From assembly GCA_031552185.1 (NCBI GenBank), contig JAVBMU010000093.1, forward strand, positions 1-60,064: 60,064 nucleotides of DNA, given 5' to 3'. The notes beneath the pieces are model-generated. The model was given only the letters and a program-made list of their open reading frames with translations. It ran no database searches and had not been told where the DNA came from. The stretch's first letter is position 1; every line of letters begins with the position of its first letter. The translations under genes and the position numbers were made by a program. This document shows positions 23,895-32,513 of the stretch, one piece after another. Source of the DNA: JAVBMU01 sp031552185. GTDB taxonomy: Bacteria; Actinomycetota; Actinomycetes; Actinomycetales; Cellulomonadaceae.

Positions 23895-26456
23895 TCAGGG
23901 CGCCTCGACCGTGAAGTCGTGCACCCGAATGGTCTGGGGCGCGATCGTCGAGGCGGAGGACAGGTAGCTGATGAGTCCCACGGAGCCGCGGTCCTGCAGG
24001 GCGCGCTCGTTGTCGTTCGCCCGCAGGAACCAGGTCGAGGGCTCGGCCTGGCCGGCCGGCCAGATCCGGGTGCGCAGCGCGGTCCCGTCGTCCCCAGTGA
24101 TCGCCTGGAGGCGGATCCGCATCGGGGCCTCGGCGCCGAGCTTGACCTCGGGCAACACGCCGGACGCCAGGTAGGACTCGTTGCCGCCGACGACCTTGGT
24201 CAGATAGACCGAGACGGTTTGGTCGGCGTTGACGACGACCTTGGTGCGGTACTCGCCCGCGTCCGTGCGGCGCACGGCGGCCGAGATGAATGTGCCGCCG
24301 CCTGCCGAGGCCTTTTCCAGCGAGAAGCCCATCGTGAGATCGGCGTCCTGGACCTTGGCGTTCTTCAGCGTGGCCTCGAGGGTTTGCGCCTTGGTCAGGG
24401 TCAGCTTGCCGGTGCGGTCGGCGACCGTGGCGCCCTTGCCGGTGGTCCAGGTGCCGCCGACCTCGGCCGTGCCCCACGTGGTGCCGGTCCGGTCGAAGGT
24501 GTCCCGGGCGATCATCGGGTCCGCGGTGATCTCGCTGGTGACGGAGCCGATCGAGCCCTTGTCATCGCCGACGGTCAACGTGACGGTGTACCGGCCCGCG
24601 GTGGCGTAGGTGTGCTTCACGGTGGCCTCACCGGAGGCCTTCGTGCCGTCCCCGAAGTCCCAGTCCCAGGCCGTGAGCCGGGCGTTCTTGGGCGCCTGGG
24701 TGCCCGAGCCGTCGAAGGTACCGACGAGGCCGCTCATGGCCGCGTTGAGCCGCGGCGTGAGCGGGATCGGGTAGTCCCCGGTGGTTCCGCTGACGGCGCT
24801 GCTCGCCGCGGTGTTGCCGTCGGAGTCGACGGCAACCACGGTGTAGGTGTAGCTCGTGTTCGGCAGCGCCGAGGTGTCGGTCAGCGTGACCGTCTGGCCG
24901 GTCCGCAGCCACTGGTCGGAGGCGAAGGTGGTGCTCGTCACCGGCTCGGCGGCGTCGGAGCGGCGCAACTCGTACGTGAGGGTCCGGTCGTCGCGGTCGA
25001 AGTTGGGCCGGATTGTGATCCGGGCGCCGCCCGTGACGCGGGCGAAGGTGGGTGCCTCCCAGCGGTTGGCGGCGTTGTTCGGCTGCGCGGACAGCTTCGG
25101 GCCCTCGGTCGAGGGCGCGGCGGCGCTCCGGGCGAACCGGGCCAGGCCCTGCTGGACGTCGCCGTTCACCCCGAGGAATTCGCCGCCGACGACGACGTAG
25201 TCGCTGTTGCCCTCGATGCTCCAGCCGGCCTGACCCATGCCGGTGTAGGTGCCGTTGTACCACTTGGGGTACCAATGGATGAGAGCGGGGGCGGGGCGGC
25301 CGGCGAGGTTCACCCGGCCACCGGCGGTCAGCGTGCCCTGGGCCTCGGTCGTCATCGCCAGCGAGTACTGGTAGTTCCCGCCCGGCGTCTTCATGTCCGG
25401 CCAGCCGCCGAAGGGCGCGGCCACGTGGCTGTGCCCGACGGCGTAGACCCCGCCCTGCCCGGCCCAGACGTCGTACTGGTCGCCCTGGCCGTCGGCCGCC
25501 CAGACCAGGTTGCCGGTCTCGGGGTCCGCCGCCCAGACACCCTCGAAGTACCAGGACATCTGCAACCAGCCGGCGCCGTAGATGTAGGTGCCGTCGGTGG
25601 ACAGGCCCATCACGCCGGAGCCCGTCCCGCCGCCGCCGGTGATCGTCCGGTTCACGGCCCACGGCAGGGATGCGCCGGTGGCCGGGTCGAAGGCGGCGGT
25701 GCAGGCGGCTGCGCTGCCGTTCGCCGTGGTGAATCGCCCGCCCGCGATCACGCGGTCGCCCTTGGGTGCGACGACCAGCGCGTCGACCTGCGTGTTGGTG
25801 GTCGGGGCCCAGCCGGTCAGGTTGCCGGCCAGGTCGAAGGCCGCGAGGTTCGTCCGGCTCACGCCGTTGCCCTGGGCGAACAGCCCGCCCACGTACACGT
25901 TCGTGGCGGTCACCGCGAGTGCGTTCACGTACGAGCCGCCGATGGCCGGGCGGAACGAGTCGAGCAGCTGGCCCGTGGCGACGTCGAAGGCCGCGATGTT
26001 CCAGCGGTCCTTGCCGTTGACCTTGCTGAAGGCGCCGCCGATGTACAGGCGCTTGCCGTCCGCGGAGGCGCGGACCACCTTGACGGCGCCGTTGACCTCG
26101 GGGTTGAACGGCAGCAGGTCGCCGGTCTTGAGGTTGTAGGCGAGGAGGTTCTGCCGCGGCGTCGTCGGCTGGCCGGCCGCCGCGCCCGCGGGACGGGTCC
26201 GGGCGAACACGCCGCCGGCGTAGACCGTCGAGCCGACGACGGCCTGGGACCAGACCACGCCGCTGTCGAGCTGCACAGTCGGCAGGGAGTTGGCCGAGAC
26301 GGTCTCGGCGGATCGTTCCTGCGCCGGGGCCGGCGTCGGTAGCACATCGGCACCGGCCGGCGCGACGATCGCAGGAAGCCCGATCGCCGCCAGGGCGAGG
26401 GCGAGTATCCCTGCGCCTGTTCGCTGACCGACCATACGGCGTGCTGTCCTGATCAT
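23895..26456 (-). CDS. Secreted beta-propeller protein with PKD domain
   Basis: An 853-residue exported protein. A signal peptide (hydrophobic stretch after MIRTARRMVGQR, ending near APAGADV) is followed by propeller-like blades (about 60-400) with recurring phrases such as NLLAYNLKTGDLLPF, RLYIGGAFSKVNG and VIAGGRFTTANG. These resemble DUF5122/delta-60 repeats. Next are an Fn3-like segment (about 490-560), a PKD domain with WDWDFGDGTKASG and HTYATAGRYTVTLTV (about 590-660), and a C-terminal LamG/concanavalin-like domain. There is no sorting signal, so it is probably released. The ATG at 26456 has GGTGGGGAAA upstream. A strong terminator follows. A role in binding extracellular polymers is plausible but not shown. 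Confidence 0.82.
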   Translation of the reverse strand: MIRTARRMVGQRTGAGILALALAAIGLPAIVAPAGADVLPTPAPAQERSAETVSANSLPTVQLDSGVVWSQAVVGSTVYAGGVFARTRPAGAAAGQPTTPRQNLLAYNLKTGDLLPFNPEVNGAVKVVRASADGKRLYIGGAFSKVNGKDRWNIAAFDVATGQLLDSFRPAIGGSYVNALAVTATNVYVGGLFAQGNGVSRTNLAAFDLAGNLTGWAPTTNTQVDALVVAPKGDRVIAGGRFTTANGSAAACTAAFDPATGASLPWAVNRTITGGGGTGSGVMGLSTDGTYIYGAGWLQMSWYFEGVWAADPETGNLVWAADGQGDQYDVWAGQGGVYAVGHSHVAAPFGGWPDMKTPGGNYQYSLAMTTEAQGTLTAGGRVNLAGRPAPALIHWYPKWYNGTYTGMGQAGWSIEGNSDYVVVGGEFLGVNGDVQQGLARFARSAAAPSTEGPKLSAQPNNAANRWEAPTFARVTGGARITIRPNFDRDDRTLTYELRRSDAAEPVTSTTFASDQWLRTGQTVTLTDTSALPNTSYTYTVVAVDSDGNTAASSAVSGTTGDYPIPLTPRLNAAMSGLVGTFDGSGTQAPKNARLTAWDWDFGDGTKASGEATVKHTYATAGRYTVTLTVGDDKGSIGSVTSEITADPMIARDTFDRTGTTWGTAEVGGTWTTGKGATVADRTGKLTLTKAQTLEATLKNAKVQDADLTMGFSLEKASAGGGTFISAAVRRTDAGEYRTKVVVNADQTVSVYLTKVVGGNESYLASGVLPEVKLGAEAPMRIRLQAITGDDGTALRTRIWPAGQAEPSTWFLRANDNERALQDRGSVGLISYLSSASTIAPQTIRVHDFTVEAP

Positions 26457-26647
26457 CGGCGTTTCCCCACCTCGTGACGTGTTGTGGCCCGAGGACACAC
26501 CCGCCCTCGGGCACAGGGCCCGGTCCACGCCCCGGTACCCGCCGTGTCCCTGAGACGACTGCCGGTAGTGCGCGATGACGCAGACCGGGGGGTGAATTCC
26601 CGAACTGTACCGAATGTGCTGGCCGAAGCGTTATTCGAGGCCGACGC

Positions 26648-26653
26648 TAGGCT
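26648..26653 (+). promoter_or_regulatory. Leaderless -10 element of gltX
   Basis: TAGGCT, then 6 nt, then GTG at 26660. It sets the start at GTG rather than the in-frame TTG at 26654. Confidence 0.55.
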
Positions 26654-26659
26654 TTGGCC

Positions 26660-28162
26660 GTGACTGCAGCCCGCGTTTCCTCGCCCGTCCGTGTTCGCTT
26701 CTGCCCGTCGCCGACCGGCGTCCCGCACGTCGGCCTGATCCGCACGGCTCTGTTCAACTGGGCCTGGGCGCGCCACGTAGGGGGCACCTTCGTTTTCCGG
26801 ATCGAGGACACCGACGCGGCCCGCGACTCGGAGGAGAGCTATCGGATGCTCCTCGAGGCGATGCGGTGGCTCGGCCTCGACTGGGACGAGGGGGTGGAAG
26901 TCGGCGGGCCGCACGGTCCGTACCGCCAGTCCGAGCGGATGGACCTGTACGCCGACGTCGCGCAGCGGCTCCTGGCGCGCGGCTACGCCTATGAGTCGTT
27001 CTCGACGCCCGAGGAGACCGAGGCCCGCAATGTGGCCGCCGGCCGGCCGAAGGAATGGGGTTACGACGGCTTCGATCGCACCCTGACCGCCGGGCAGAAG
27101 GTGGCCTTCCGGGCCGAGGGCCGGGAGCCGGTGCTGCGGCTGCGGATGCCGGACGAGGACATCACCTTCACGGACCTGATCCGCGGCCCGGTCACTTTCC
27201 GGGCCGGTTCGGTGCCGGACTACGTCATCGTGCGGGCGAACGGGCGGCCGCTGTACACCCTGGTCAACCCCGTCGACGACGCCGCGATGGGGATCACGCA
27301 CGTGCTGCGCGGCGAGGACCTGCTCTCCTCCACCCCCCGCCAGGTCGCGCTCTACCGAGCGCTCCTGGACCTCGGCGTTGCGCAAGTGATGCCGGAGTTC
27401 GGGCACCTGCCTTACGTGCTGGGCGAGGGCACCCGCAAGTTGTCCAAGCGCGACCCCGAATCCGACCTGTTCCGGCACCGCGAGCGCGGCTTCATCCCCG
27501 AGGGGCTGCTGAACTACCTCGCCCTCCTGGGCTGGTCCATCGCCCCGGACCGCGACGTCTTCAGCGTCGCGGAACTTGTCGACGCCTTCGAACTGGGCGA
27601 CGTCAACCCCAACCCGGCCCGGTTCGATCTGAAGAAGGCCGAGGCCATCAATGCCGACCACCTGCGCCGGCTCGAGCCGGCCGACTTCCGCGACCGCCTG
27701 GTGCCGTACCTGCACGCGGCCGGGACCGTCACGGCGGCGTCGTACCCCGAGCTGACCGAGCGCGAGCGCGCGGTGCTGGCTGCGGCCGCGCCGCTGATCC
27801 AGGAGCGGATTACCCTGCTCGGCGAGGCGCCGGGGATGCTCGGCTTCCTGTTCGTTGCCGGCGACGCGCCCGTGATCGCCGACGACGCCCGCGCAGCCCT
27901 GGCGCCGACCGCGGGCGACGTCGTGCGCGCCGCCCGGGCGGCGCTCGCCGACCTGGCCGACGACGCGTTCGACGCCGACTCGATCCAGGCCGCCCTGCGG
28001 GTCGCCGTCGTCGAGGGGATGGGGATCAAGCCGCGGCTCGCCTTCACGCCGCTCCGGGTGGCGGTGACGGGGCGGCGGGTCTCCCCGCCGCTGTTCGAGT
28101 CGATGGCGATCCTCGGCCGAGCGTCCACCCTCGCCCGGCTTGACCGCTTCCTGGCCGGCTGA
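26660..28162 (+). CDS. gltX: Glutamate-tRNA ligase
   Basis: Charges tRNA-Glu; in most actinobacteria it also mischarges tRNA-Gln, which GatCAB then amidates. Class I synthetase of 500 residues: signature PSPTGVPHVG (about 17-26, the HIGH box in the variant form HVGL), the glutamate pocket VFRIEDTDAARD, the KMSKS-equivalent KLSKRDPESD near residue 260, and a C-terminal helical anticodon-binding domain. A GTG start with a leaderless TAGGCT is chosen. Its stop overlaps the ATG of the following HAD gene by one base. tRNA-Gln and tRNA-Glu genes follow 0.9 kb downstream, a fitting neighbourhood. Confidence 0.96.
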   Translation: MTAARVSSPVRVRFCPSPTGVPHVGLIRTALFNWAWARHVGGTFVFRIEDTDAARDSEESYRMLLEAMRWLGLDWDEGVEVGGPHGPYRQSERMDLYADVAQRLLARGYAYESFSTPEETEARNVAAGRPKEWGYDGFDRTLTAGQKVAFRAEGREPVLRLRMPDEDITFTDLIRGPVTFRAGSVPDYVIVRANGRPLYTLVNPVDDAAMGITHVLRGEDLLSSTPRQVALYRALLDLGVAQVMPEFGHLPYVLGEGTRKLSKRDPESDLFRHRERGFIPEGLLNYLALLGWSIAPDRDVFSVAELVDAFELGDVNPNPARFDLKKAEAINADHLRRLEPADFRDRLVPYLHAAGTVTAASYPELTERERAVLAAAAPLIQERITLLGEAPGMLGFLFVAGDAPVIADDARAALAPTAGDVVRAARAALADLADDAFDADSIQAALRVAVVEGMGIKPRLAFTPLRVAVTGRRVSPPLFESMAILGRASTLARLDRFLAG

Positions 28163-28959
28163 TGGCGCGAGGGGTGCTCGTGGCGGGTGGGGTGGACGGC
28201 GTCCTGTTCGACGTCGACGACACCCTGATCGACACCAAGGCGGCCTTCGGCCAGGCCATCTACGCGGCGGCCCGGGTGTTCCTGCCGCACCTGCCGGTCG
28301 AGCGGTACCGCGAGGTGCTCGACCTGTGGCGGGCGGACCCGAGCGGGCACTACCGCGCCTACACGCGCGGCGAGATCGGCTTCGACGAGCAGCGGTTCGC
28401 CCGGGCCAACGAGCTGCAGGCCGGATTCGGCGGCCGGCAGTTGGACGACGCCGGCTATCGGGAGTGGAAGCAGATCTTCTGGGGCACCTTCGAGCGGGCC
28501 TGGGCCGCGCACGACGACGTCCGCGCCGCCCTCGTCGCCTGCGCCCGGGCGGGCGTGCGGGTCGGGGCGGTTTCGAACGCCTCGCGGGCGCTGCAGACCG
28601 AGAAGCTCGCCGTCGCCGGCCTCGGCCGGGCGGTGCCGATGCTCGTCGGTATGGACACCTTCGGCGTCGGCAAGCCGGACCCGCGGGTCTTCCTGGAGGG
28701 CTGCCGCCTGCTCGGCACGACGCCGGGGCGAACGGCCTACGTCGGCGACGAACTGGACATCGACGCCGGGGGAGCCGCCGCGGCCGGGCTCGTTGGCGTG
28801 TGGCTCGATCGGCCGGGCGCCCGGCGGGGCGGGCCGGCCCTCGAGGACCCCTCCGCCGCCCGCCGCCGTGGGCTCGTGGTGATCAGCGGTCTCGACGCTC
28901 TCGGCGCCGCCCTCGGGCTGACCCGCGGCAGCGCGGGGAAGCCCACCACGGTGGGCTGA
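28162..28959 (+). CDS. HAD family hydrolase
   Basis: A phosphatase or phosphonatase-like cytoplasmic hydrolase of 265 residues. Motif I is FDVDDT (Asp nucleophile near residue 17), motif II VSNAS, motif III lysine in GVGKPDP, and motif IV YVGDELDIDAGGA. The helical cap (about 25-110) is inserted after motif I, as in subfamily I. The ATG overlaps the gltX stop in TGATG, so it is translationally coupled to gltX. The gltX-HAD pair is common in actinobacteria; the HAD substrate there is not established. Confidence 0.9.
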   Translation: MARGVLVAGGVDGVLFDVDDTLIDTKAAFGQAIYAAARVFLPHLPVERYREVLDLWRADPSGHYRAYTRGEIGFDEQRFARANELQAGFGGRQLDDAGYREWKQIFWGTFERAWAAHDDVRAALVACARAGVRVGAVSNASRALQTEKLAVAGLGRAVPMLVGMDTFGVGKPDPRVFLEGCRLLGTTPGRTAYVGDELDIDAGGAAAAGLVGVWLDRPGARRGGPALEDPSAARRRGLVVISGLDALGAALGLTRGSAGKPTTVG

Positions 28960-29074
28960 TGGCGACCTGGGCGGGCGTCCCGATTTTGGGTTTGGCCCGG
29001 CGGCTGTGACCAGGTACAGTTCTACCTCGGTAACGCGTCCCGCTTCCGCGGCGAACCGAGACGCGATACCCCCT

Positions 29075-29146
29075 TGGGGTATGGTGTAATTGGCAGCACG
29101 AGTGATTCTGGTTCACTTAGTCTAGGTTCGAGTCCTGGTACCCCAG
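29075..29146 (+). tRNA. tRNA-Gln (CUG)
   Basis: A 72-nt cloverleaf. The acceptor arm TGGGGTA (29075-29081) pairs with TACCCCA (29139-29145) and the discriminator is G. The anticodon stem AGTGA/TCACT encloses loop TTCTGGT with anticodon CTG. A T-arm with TTCGAGT is present. CCA is not encoded. Confidence 0.95.
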
Positions 29147-29231
29147 CGAGTGGCTCCACCAACGTCCGGCACGACTGTCCCCGGTTCTGCGGTAGAGTTC
29201 TCCACGGCAAACGGCCCAGGTCGGATGCCTT

Positions 29232-29307
29232 GCCCCCATCGTCTAGCGGCCTAGGACACCGCCCTCTCACGGCGGCGACACGGGTTCAAATCCCGTTGGG
29301 GGTACCA
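29232..29307 (+). tRNA. tRNA-Glu (CUC)
   Basis: Acceptor GCCCCCA (29232-29238) pairs with TGGGGGT (29297-29303), including a terminal G-U. The anticodon stem CCGCC/GGCGG encloses CTCTCAC with anticodon CTC. The T-loop is TTCAAAT. CCA is encoded (29305-29307), unlike the neighbouring tRNA-Gln. Confidence 0.95.
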
Positions 29308-29310
29308 CCG

Positions 29311-29347
29311 AACGGCGCGGAGCGAGCACTCGCTTCGCGCCGTTTTT
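29311..29347 (+). terminator. Intrinsic terminator after tRNA-Glu
   Basis: A 14-bp stem with one G-T pair (29311-29324 with 29331-29344) and a 6-nt loop, running into TTTTTG. It is the only terminator in the window with a clear T-run. Confidence 0.85.
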
Positions 29348-29490
29348 GCTTGCCGAGGTTCGGGCCCCGCTGGGGCTCGCGATCGGACGGCTCGGCGGTC
29401 AAAGATGAGTGATTCCGAATCGTGGGGGTCGCGGGCGGTGGGTGGCCCGGCCTTCGGGGCGGCGGACGCAACTCGGGTGGCGGTGGCCGC

Positions 29491-29660
29491 CGGGGCAGAG
29501 GTTGGCGGACGAGGTAGAGGTTGCCGGTGCGAGCGAGAGGTTTGCCGCGCGAGCGAGAGGAATCGCAAACGAGGTAGAGGTTAAACGTCGCGAATCGGTC
29601 CGTTCGGCGCGCGATACCTCTCGTTCGTTTGCGGTACCCCTGTCTCGCGGGGGCACCTCT
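29491..29660. repeat. 20-bp periodic inverted array R2a
   Basis: Left units CGAGGTAGAG, CGAGCGAGAG, CGAGCGAGAG and CGAGGTAGAG begin at 29510, 29530, 29550 and 29570, with a degenerate unit near 29491. A core of about 38 nt follows, then inverted copies (CTCTCGTTCG at 29618, a degenerate CCCTGTCTCG at 29638, and a partial copy), again 20 bp apart. The left words mix the two forms seen in R1 and R2b. The surroundings between tRNA-Glu and the PH-domain gene (29348-30086) hold nothing else that looks functional. Confidence 0.8.
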
Positions 29661-29763
29661 GGATGAGCGCTTCGAACGGTGGCGGTCGCGGGCGCGCCGC
29701 GCGCCGCATCGGCGGCCCCACCTGACCGGGCCGCGTCCGGAGGCAAGGCACAGGCACGGGCCG

Positions 29764-29862
29764 CGACGTAGAGCCGCGCAGCACGAGGTAGAGCCTTAGC
29801 GCGCCCGACACGCCGGTCCGGCGACACCACGGATCTACCTCGGCCTCGTCGGCCCTCTCTCG
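29764..29862. repeat. 20-bp periodic inverted array R2b
   Basis: Two left units, CGACGTAGAG at 29764 and CGAGGTAGAG at 29784. The core contains GCGCCCGACACGCCGGTCCG. Two inverted units, CTACCTCG at 29835 and CTCTCTCG at 29855, follow. Core and units match array R3a near 41.9 kb closely. Confidence 0.8.
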
Positions 29863-29896
29863 CGCGACGCTGAAGAACCCACGTCGCACGGAGCGT

Positions 29897-30028
29897 GCGC
29901 GCCGAGTCAGGACCCTGCGCGCCGAGTCAGTACCCTGCGCGCCGAGTCAGTACCTGCGGTGCCGGGAAACGGACACCGAACCCCCGCACGGTACTGACTC
30001 GCGTCGCACGGTACTGACTCGCGTCGCC
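29897..30028. repeat. 20-bp periodic inverted array R2c
   Basis: Three left units CGAGTCAG at 29903, 29923 and 29943. The core is TGCCGGGAAACGGACACCGA. Two inverted units GTACTGACTCGCGTCGCAC/CGG begin at 29991 and 30011. The core is the reverse complement of the R1 core with few changes, so the two elements are in opposite orientation. Confidence 0.85.
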
Positions 30029-30086
30029 GGAAGGACGGCGACTTGCGCCGTCGCGTAGTTCCGCGACGGGTCGCGGTCGGCCGCCG

Positions 30087-31394
30087 TCAGCCGCGCGGGT
30101 CGATCGGCTGGGTGTCGGCGCTCGACGGCTCGATCGGGACGAACGGAGCGCGGTGTTCGACTGAAACGTCCCAGCCCGCGACGTCCGGGTCGGTCGGCGG
30201 GCCGGAACTGCCGGTCGGTTCGGGAACGGCGACGGCGTAGTCCTCGGCGGACGGGCGCAGCCGAGGCTCGGGCCACGCCCCGGGACCGGGCGGCCAGGGG
30301 TCGTCGTCGCCCTTGCGCCGGCCGTGGTCCGGCCAGGCGCCGGGGCCCGGCGGCCACGGCTCGGCGGCTCCCGCCCCACCGGCAGCCGTCGACCGGGCGG
30401 GCCTCGCCGATTCGCTCGCCGACTTGGACCGGGCCGACGATACGGACCGGAAGGGCCGGAACGAGCGCGCCGAGCGACTCGGGCTGCCCGGCGGACGTCC
30501 GGAGCCGCGCCCGATCCATGGGCCGGGCGCGCCACCGCCGGCAGCGCGGGCGACGTCGGACGCGTCGGCGCGCGTGGGGTCCCACGTCGGGTGGTCGGTC
30601 GGGTCGCGGCCATCGTTCGACGTCGGGTGGTGGGACGCGCCGGCCCTTGTCGGGTCCCACGACGGGTCATCGGCCCGGAAGGACTCCGGGCCTCGACCCA
30701 CGTTCCGGATGGCCGGCGTCATCATCGGCGGCGTAGCGCCGCCAGGTCCACCGCGCCCGCCGCCGGACCCGCCAGTGCCGCCACCGGGGCCCTCGCCAGG
30801 CCCGCCACCGCGGCCCCCGCCGGGCCTGCCGTTCCCGGGCCCGCCGCCGCGGGTGTCCCGCGGCATCTCGCCGTCCTCGTCGGGGTCCTTGACCTTCGGC
30901 CCGAAGAGCGTCTGACACAGCAGTTGATACGTGTCGTGCGGGTGCGGCACCCAGGAAATCTCCCGGAAAGCCTGATCCTGCCCCGCCGTCTCGAAGACAA
31001 ATTTCCCGTAGCCGAGCAACTGGCCGACGGGGGTGCGGACATAGGACAGGTCGGTGACCTTGGCGAGGGGCGCCATCGCGACGGTGTGCGTGACAAGGCC
31101 GAACAACAACAGCAGGCGCTTATCGGTGGCGACGAACCATTCGTCCTGCCAGGTCAGGTACCGCCACAAGCCACGGCCGGCGACGACGAGCCAGATGAGC
31201 CAGAAGATGTCCGGCCCGCCCGCCACGGAAATGGCGATGACGAGCAGGAACGACAGCGCCGCCGTCGCGATCGGTTCGAGGATCTTGGAGCGGTGGAAGC
31301 GCAGCGCGAAGACGAGGCGCTCGTCGTAGAGCATGTAGTGCTCCCACGGGGCCCGGCGGCTCCGTCCGGCGGGACCCCGACGCCCGGCCGCCAT
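30087..31394 (-). CDS. Membrane PH-domain protein with long disordered tail
   Basis: A 435-residue protein. The first 165 residues have two membrane helices (ATAALSFLLVIAISVAGG and DIFWLIWLVVAGRGLW) followed by a bacterial PH/YdbS-like domain (FVATDKRLLLLFGLVTHTVA, MAPLAKVTDLSYVRTPVGQ). The remaining 260 residues are Gly/Pro/Arg/Asp-rich and probably disordered and cytoplasmic. They carry two imperfect internal repeats, (D)PxWDPTRAxAS and PWPPGPGAWP, each twice. The start is ATG at 31394, just after the stop of a 56-residue membrane protein, so the two form an operon. Similar PH-domain proteins in actinobacteria have no assigned function. Confidence 0.7.
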   Translation of the reverse strand: MAAGRRGPAGRSRRAPWEHYMLYDERLVFALRFHRSKILEPIATAALSFLLVIAISVAGGPDIFWLIWLVVAGRGLWRYLTWQDEWFVATDKRLLLLFGLVTHTVAMAPLAKVTDLSYVRTPVGQLLGYGKFVFETAGQDQAFREISWVPHPHDTYQLLCQTLFGPKVKDPDEDGEMPRDTRGGGPGNGRPGGGRGGGPGEGPGGGTGGSGGGRGGPGGATPPMMTPAIRNVGRGPESFRADDPSWDPTRAGASHHPTSNDGRDPTDHPTWDPTRADASDVARAAGGGAPGPWIGRGSGRPPGSPSRSARSFRPFRSVSSARSKSASESARPARSTAAGGAGAAEPWPPGPGAWPDHGRRKGDDDPWPPGPGAWPEPRLRPSAEDYAVAVPEPTGSSGPPTDPDVAGWDVSVEHRAPFVPIEPSSADTQPIDPRG

Positions 31395-31396
31395 CG

Positions 31397-31567
31397 CTAC
31401 CGATTCAGGAGCGAATTGAAGAAGGTGGCGATTCCCTTGAAGGCGTCACCGATCATGCCGCCGACGCCGGTCACAATATCCGCGGCCCGTTCCGGGCTGT
31501 TGATGACGGCGTACAGGGCGAAGATGACGAGCACCCAGATCAGGGTCATCCTCACCTTGGGGTTCAT
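31397..31567 (-). CDS. Small single-pass membrane protein
   Basis: A 56-residue protein: MNPKVR, then a transmembrane helix (TLIWVLVIFALYAVINSP), then an amphipathic tail (ERAADIVTGVGGMIGDAFKG). The ATG at 31567 has CGAGGAGA upstream, a strong ribosome binding site; a longer frame to 31642 lacks one. It ends 2 nt before the PH-domain gene starts, so they are cotranscribed. I do not know a function. Confidence 0.75.
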   Translation of the reverse strand: MNPKVRMTLIWVLVIFALYAVINSPERAADIVTGVGGMIGDAFKGIATFFNSLLNR

Positions 31568-31690
31568 CGGGTCTCCTCGCGGTGTCGACGCGGGGCCGAC
31601 CGCTCTCGACCCCGGGGCCGACCGCTCTCGACCCGAGGCCATCTTGACAGGGATGTCCCCTTCAGCGGCCTCGGCGCGCCGGGGCCGGCG

Positions 31691-32410
31691 TCACTCGCCG
31701 GCTCGGCGCAGCACCTCCGTGAGCCGGTTCGCGGCGGCGACGACGGAGCCGGAATGCAGCCGACCGGGCTGGCGCGTCAGCCGCTCGATCGGGCCGGAGA
31801 TGGAGACGGCGGCGACCACGCGGCCGGAGGGTCCGCGCACCGGCGCGGAGACGGAGGCGACCCCCGGTTCGCGCTCGGCCACCGACTGCGCCCACCCGCG
31901 CCGGCGCACGCCGGAGAGAATCGTGGCGGTGAAGACCGCCTCGCGCAGGCCCCGGTGCAGCCGGTCCGGCTCCTCCCAGGCGAGCAGGATCTGAGCGGCC
32001 GAGCCCGCGGTCATCGCGAGCGTCGCGCCGACTGGGATCGAATCCCGGAGCCCGACCGGACGCTCCGCCGCGGCGACGCAGATTCGGTGGTCACCCTGGC
32101 GCCGGTAGAGCTGTGCGCTTTCGCCGGTGTGGTCCCGCAGGGCGGTGAGGACCGGCGTGGCGGCGGCCAGCAATCGGTCCTCGCCGGCCGCGGTGGCCAA
32201 CTCGTTCAGCCGGGGGCCGAGGATGAATCGGCCCTGCATGTCGCGGGCCACAAGGCGGTGGTGCTCCAGCGCGACGGCGAGGCGGTGGGCCGTTGGCCGG
32301 GCCAGTCCCGTGGCGGTGACAAGTTGCGCGAGGGTCGCGGGGCCGGCCTCCAACGCACTGAGGACCGACGCTGCCTTGTCGAGCACCCCGACTCCGCTAG
32401 TATTGTCCAT
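31691..32410 (-). CDS. ndgR: IclR family regulator, NdgR-like
   Basis: A transcription factor of 239 residues, the usual length of NdgR. The N-terminal winged helix (about 10-65: ASVLSALEAGPATLAQLV and GLARPTAHRLAVALE) is followed by the IclR effector domain (about 75-235). It is divergent from leuC-leuD with 103 bp between starts. In Streptomyces and relatives, NdgR in this position controls leuCD and other amino acid genes. The ATG at 32410 is chosen because the family starts there; a frame open to 32569 runs into leuC and is spurious. A CAGTAT hexamer 6 nt before the ATG could be a leaderless -10. Confidence 0.9.
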   Translation of the reverse strand: MDNTSGVGVLDKAASVLSALEAGPATLAQLVTATGLARPTAHRLAVALEHHRLVARDMQGRFILGPRLNELATAAGEDRLLAAATPVLTALRDHTGESAQLYRRQGDHRICVAAAERPVGLRDSIPVGATLAMTAGSAAQILLAWEEPDRLHRGLREAVFTATILSGVRRRGWAQSVAEREPGVASVSAPVRGPSGRVVAAVSISGPIERLTRQPGRLHSGSVVAAANRLTEVLRRAGE

Positions 32411-32513
32411 ACGCCGATACTGCCGTCTCGAAGGATGAGATGCAAGTAGCTGGGGCATCTTCTCCCGGAATTGTTGCCCCCGGATCGGGACGGACGACGA
32501 GGAAGTGGAGCAT

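Noticed and set aside
23919..26342. Open frame of 807 codons antisense to the secreted beta-propeller gene
   Set aside because: The minus strand has signal peptide, PKD and propeller motifs; the antisense frame has none.
29909..30670. Long minus-strand frames extending past the PH-domain gene into array R2c
   Set aside because: Their ends are encoded by repeat units; the true gene stops at 30087 in a different frame.
32411..32513. Leucine attenuator or T-box upstream of leuC
   Set aside because: The 103-bp gap has no leucine-rich leader ORF and no T-box stems; only a short GATGC/GCATC inverted repeat is present.
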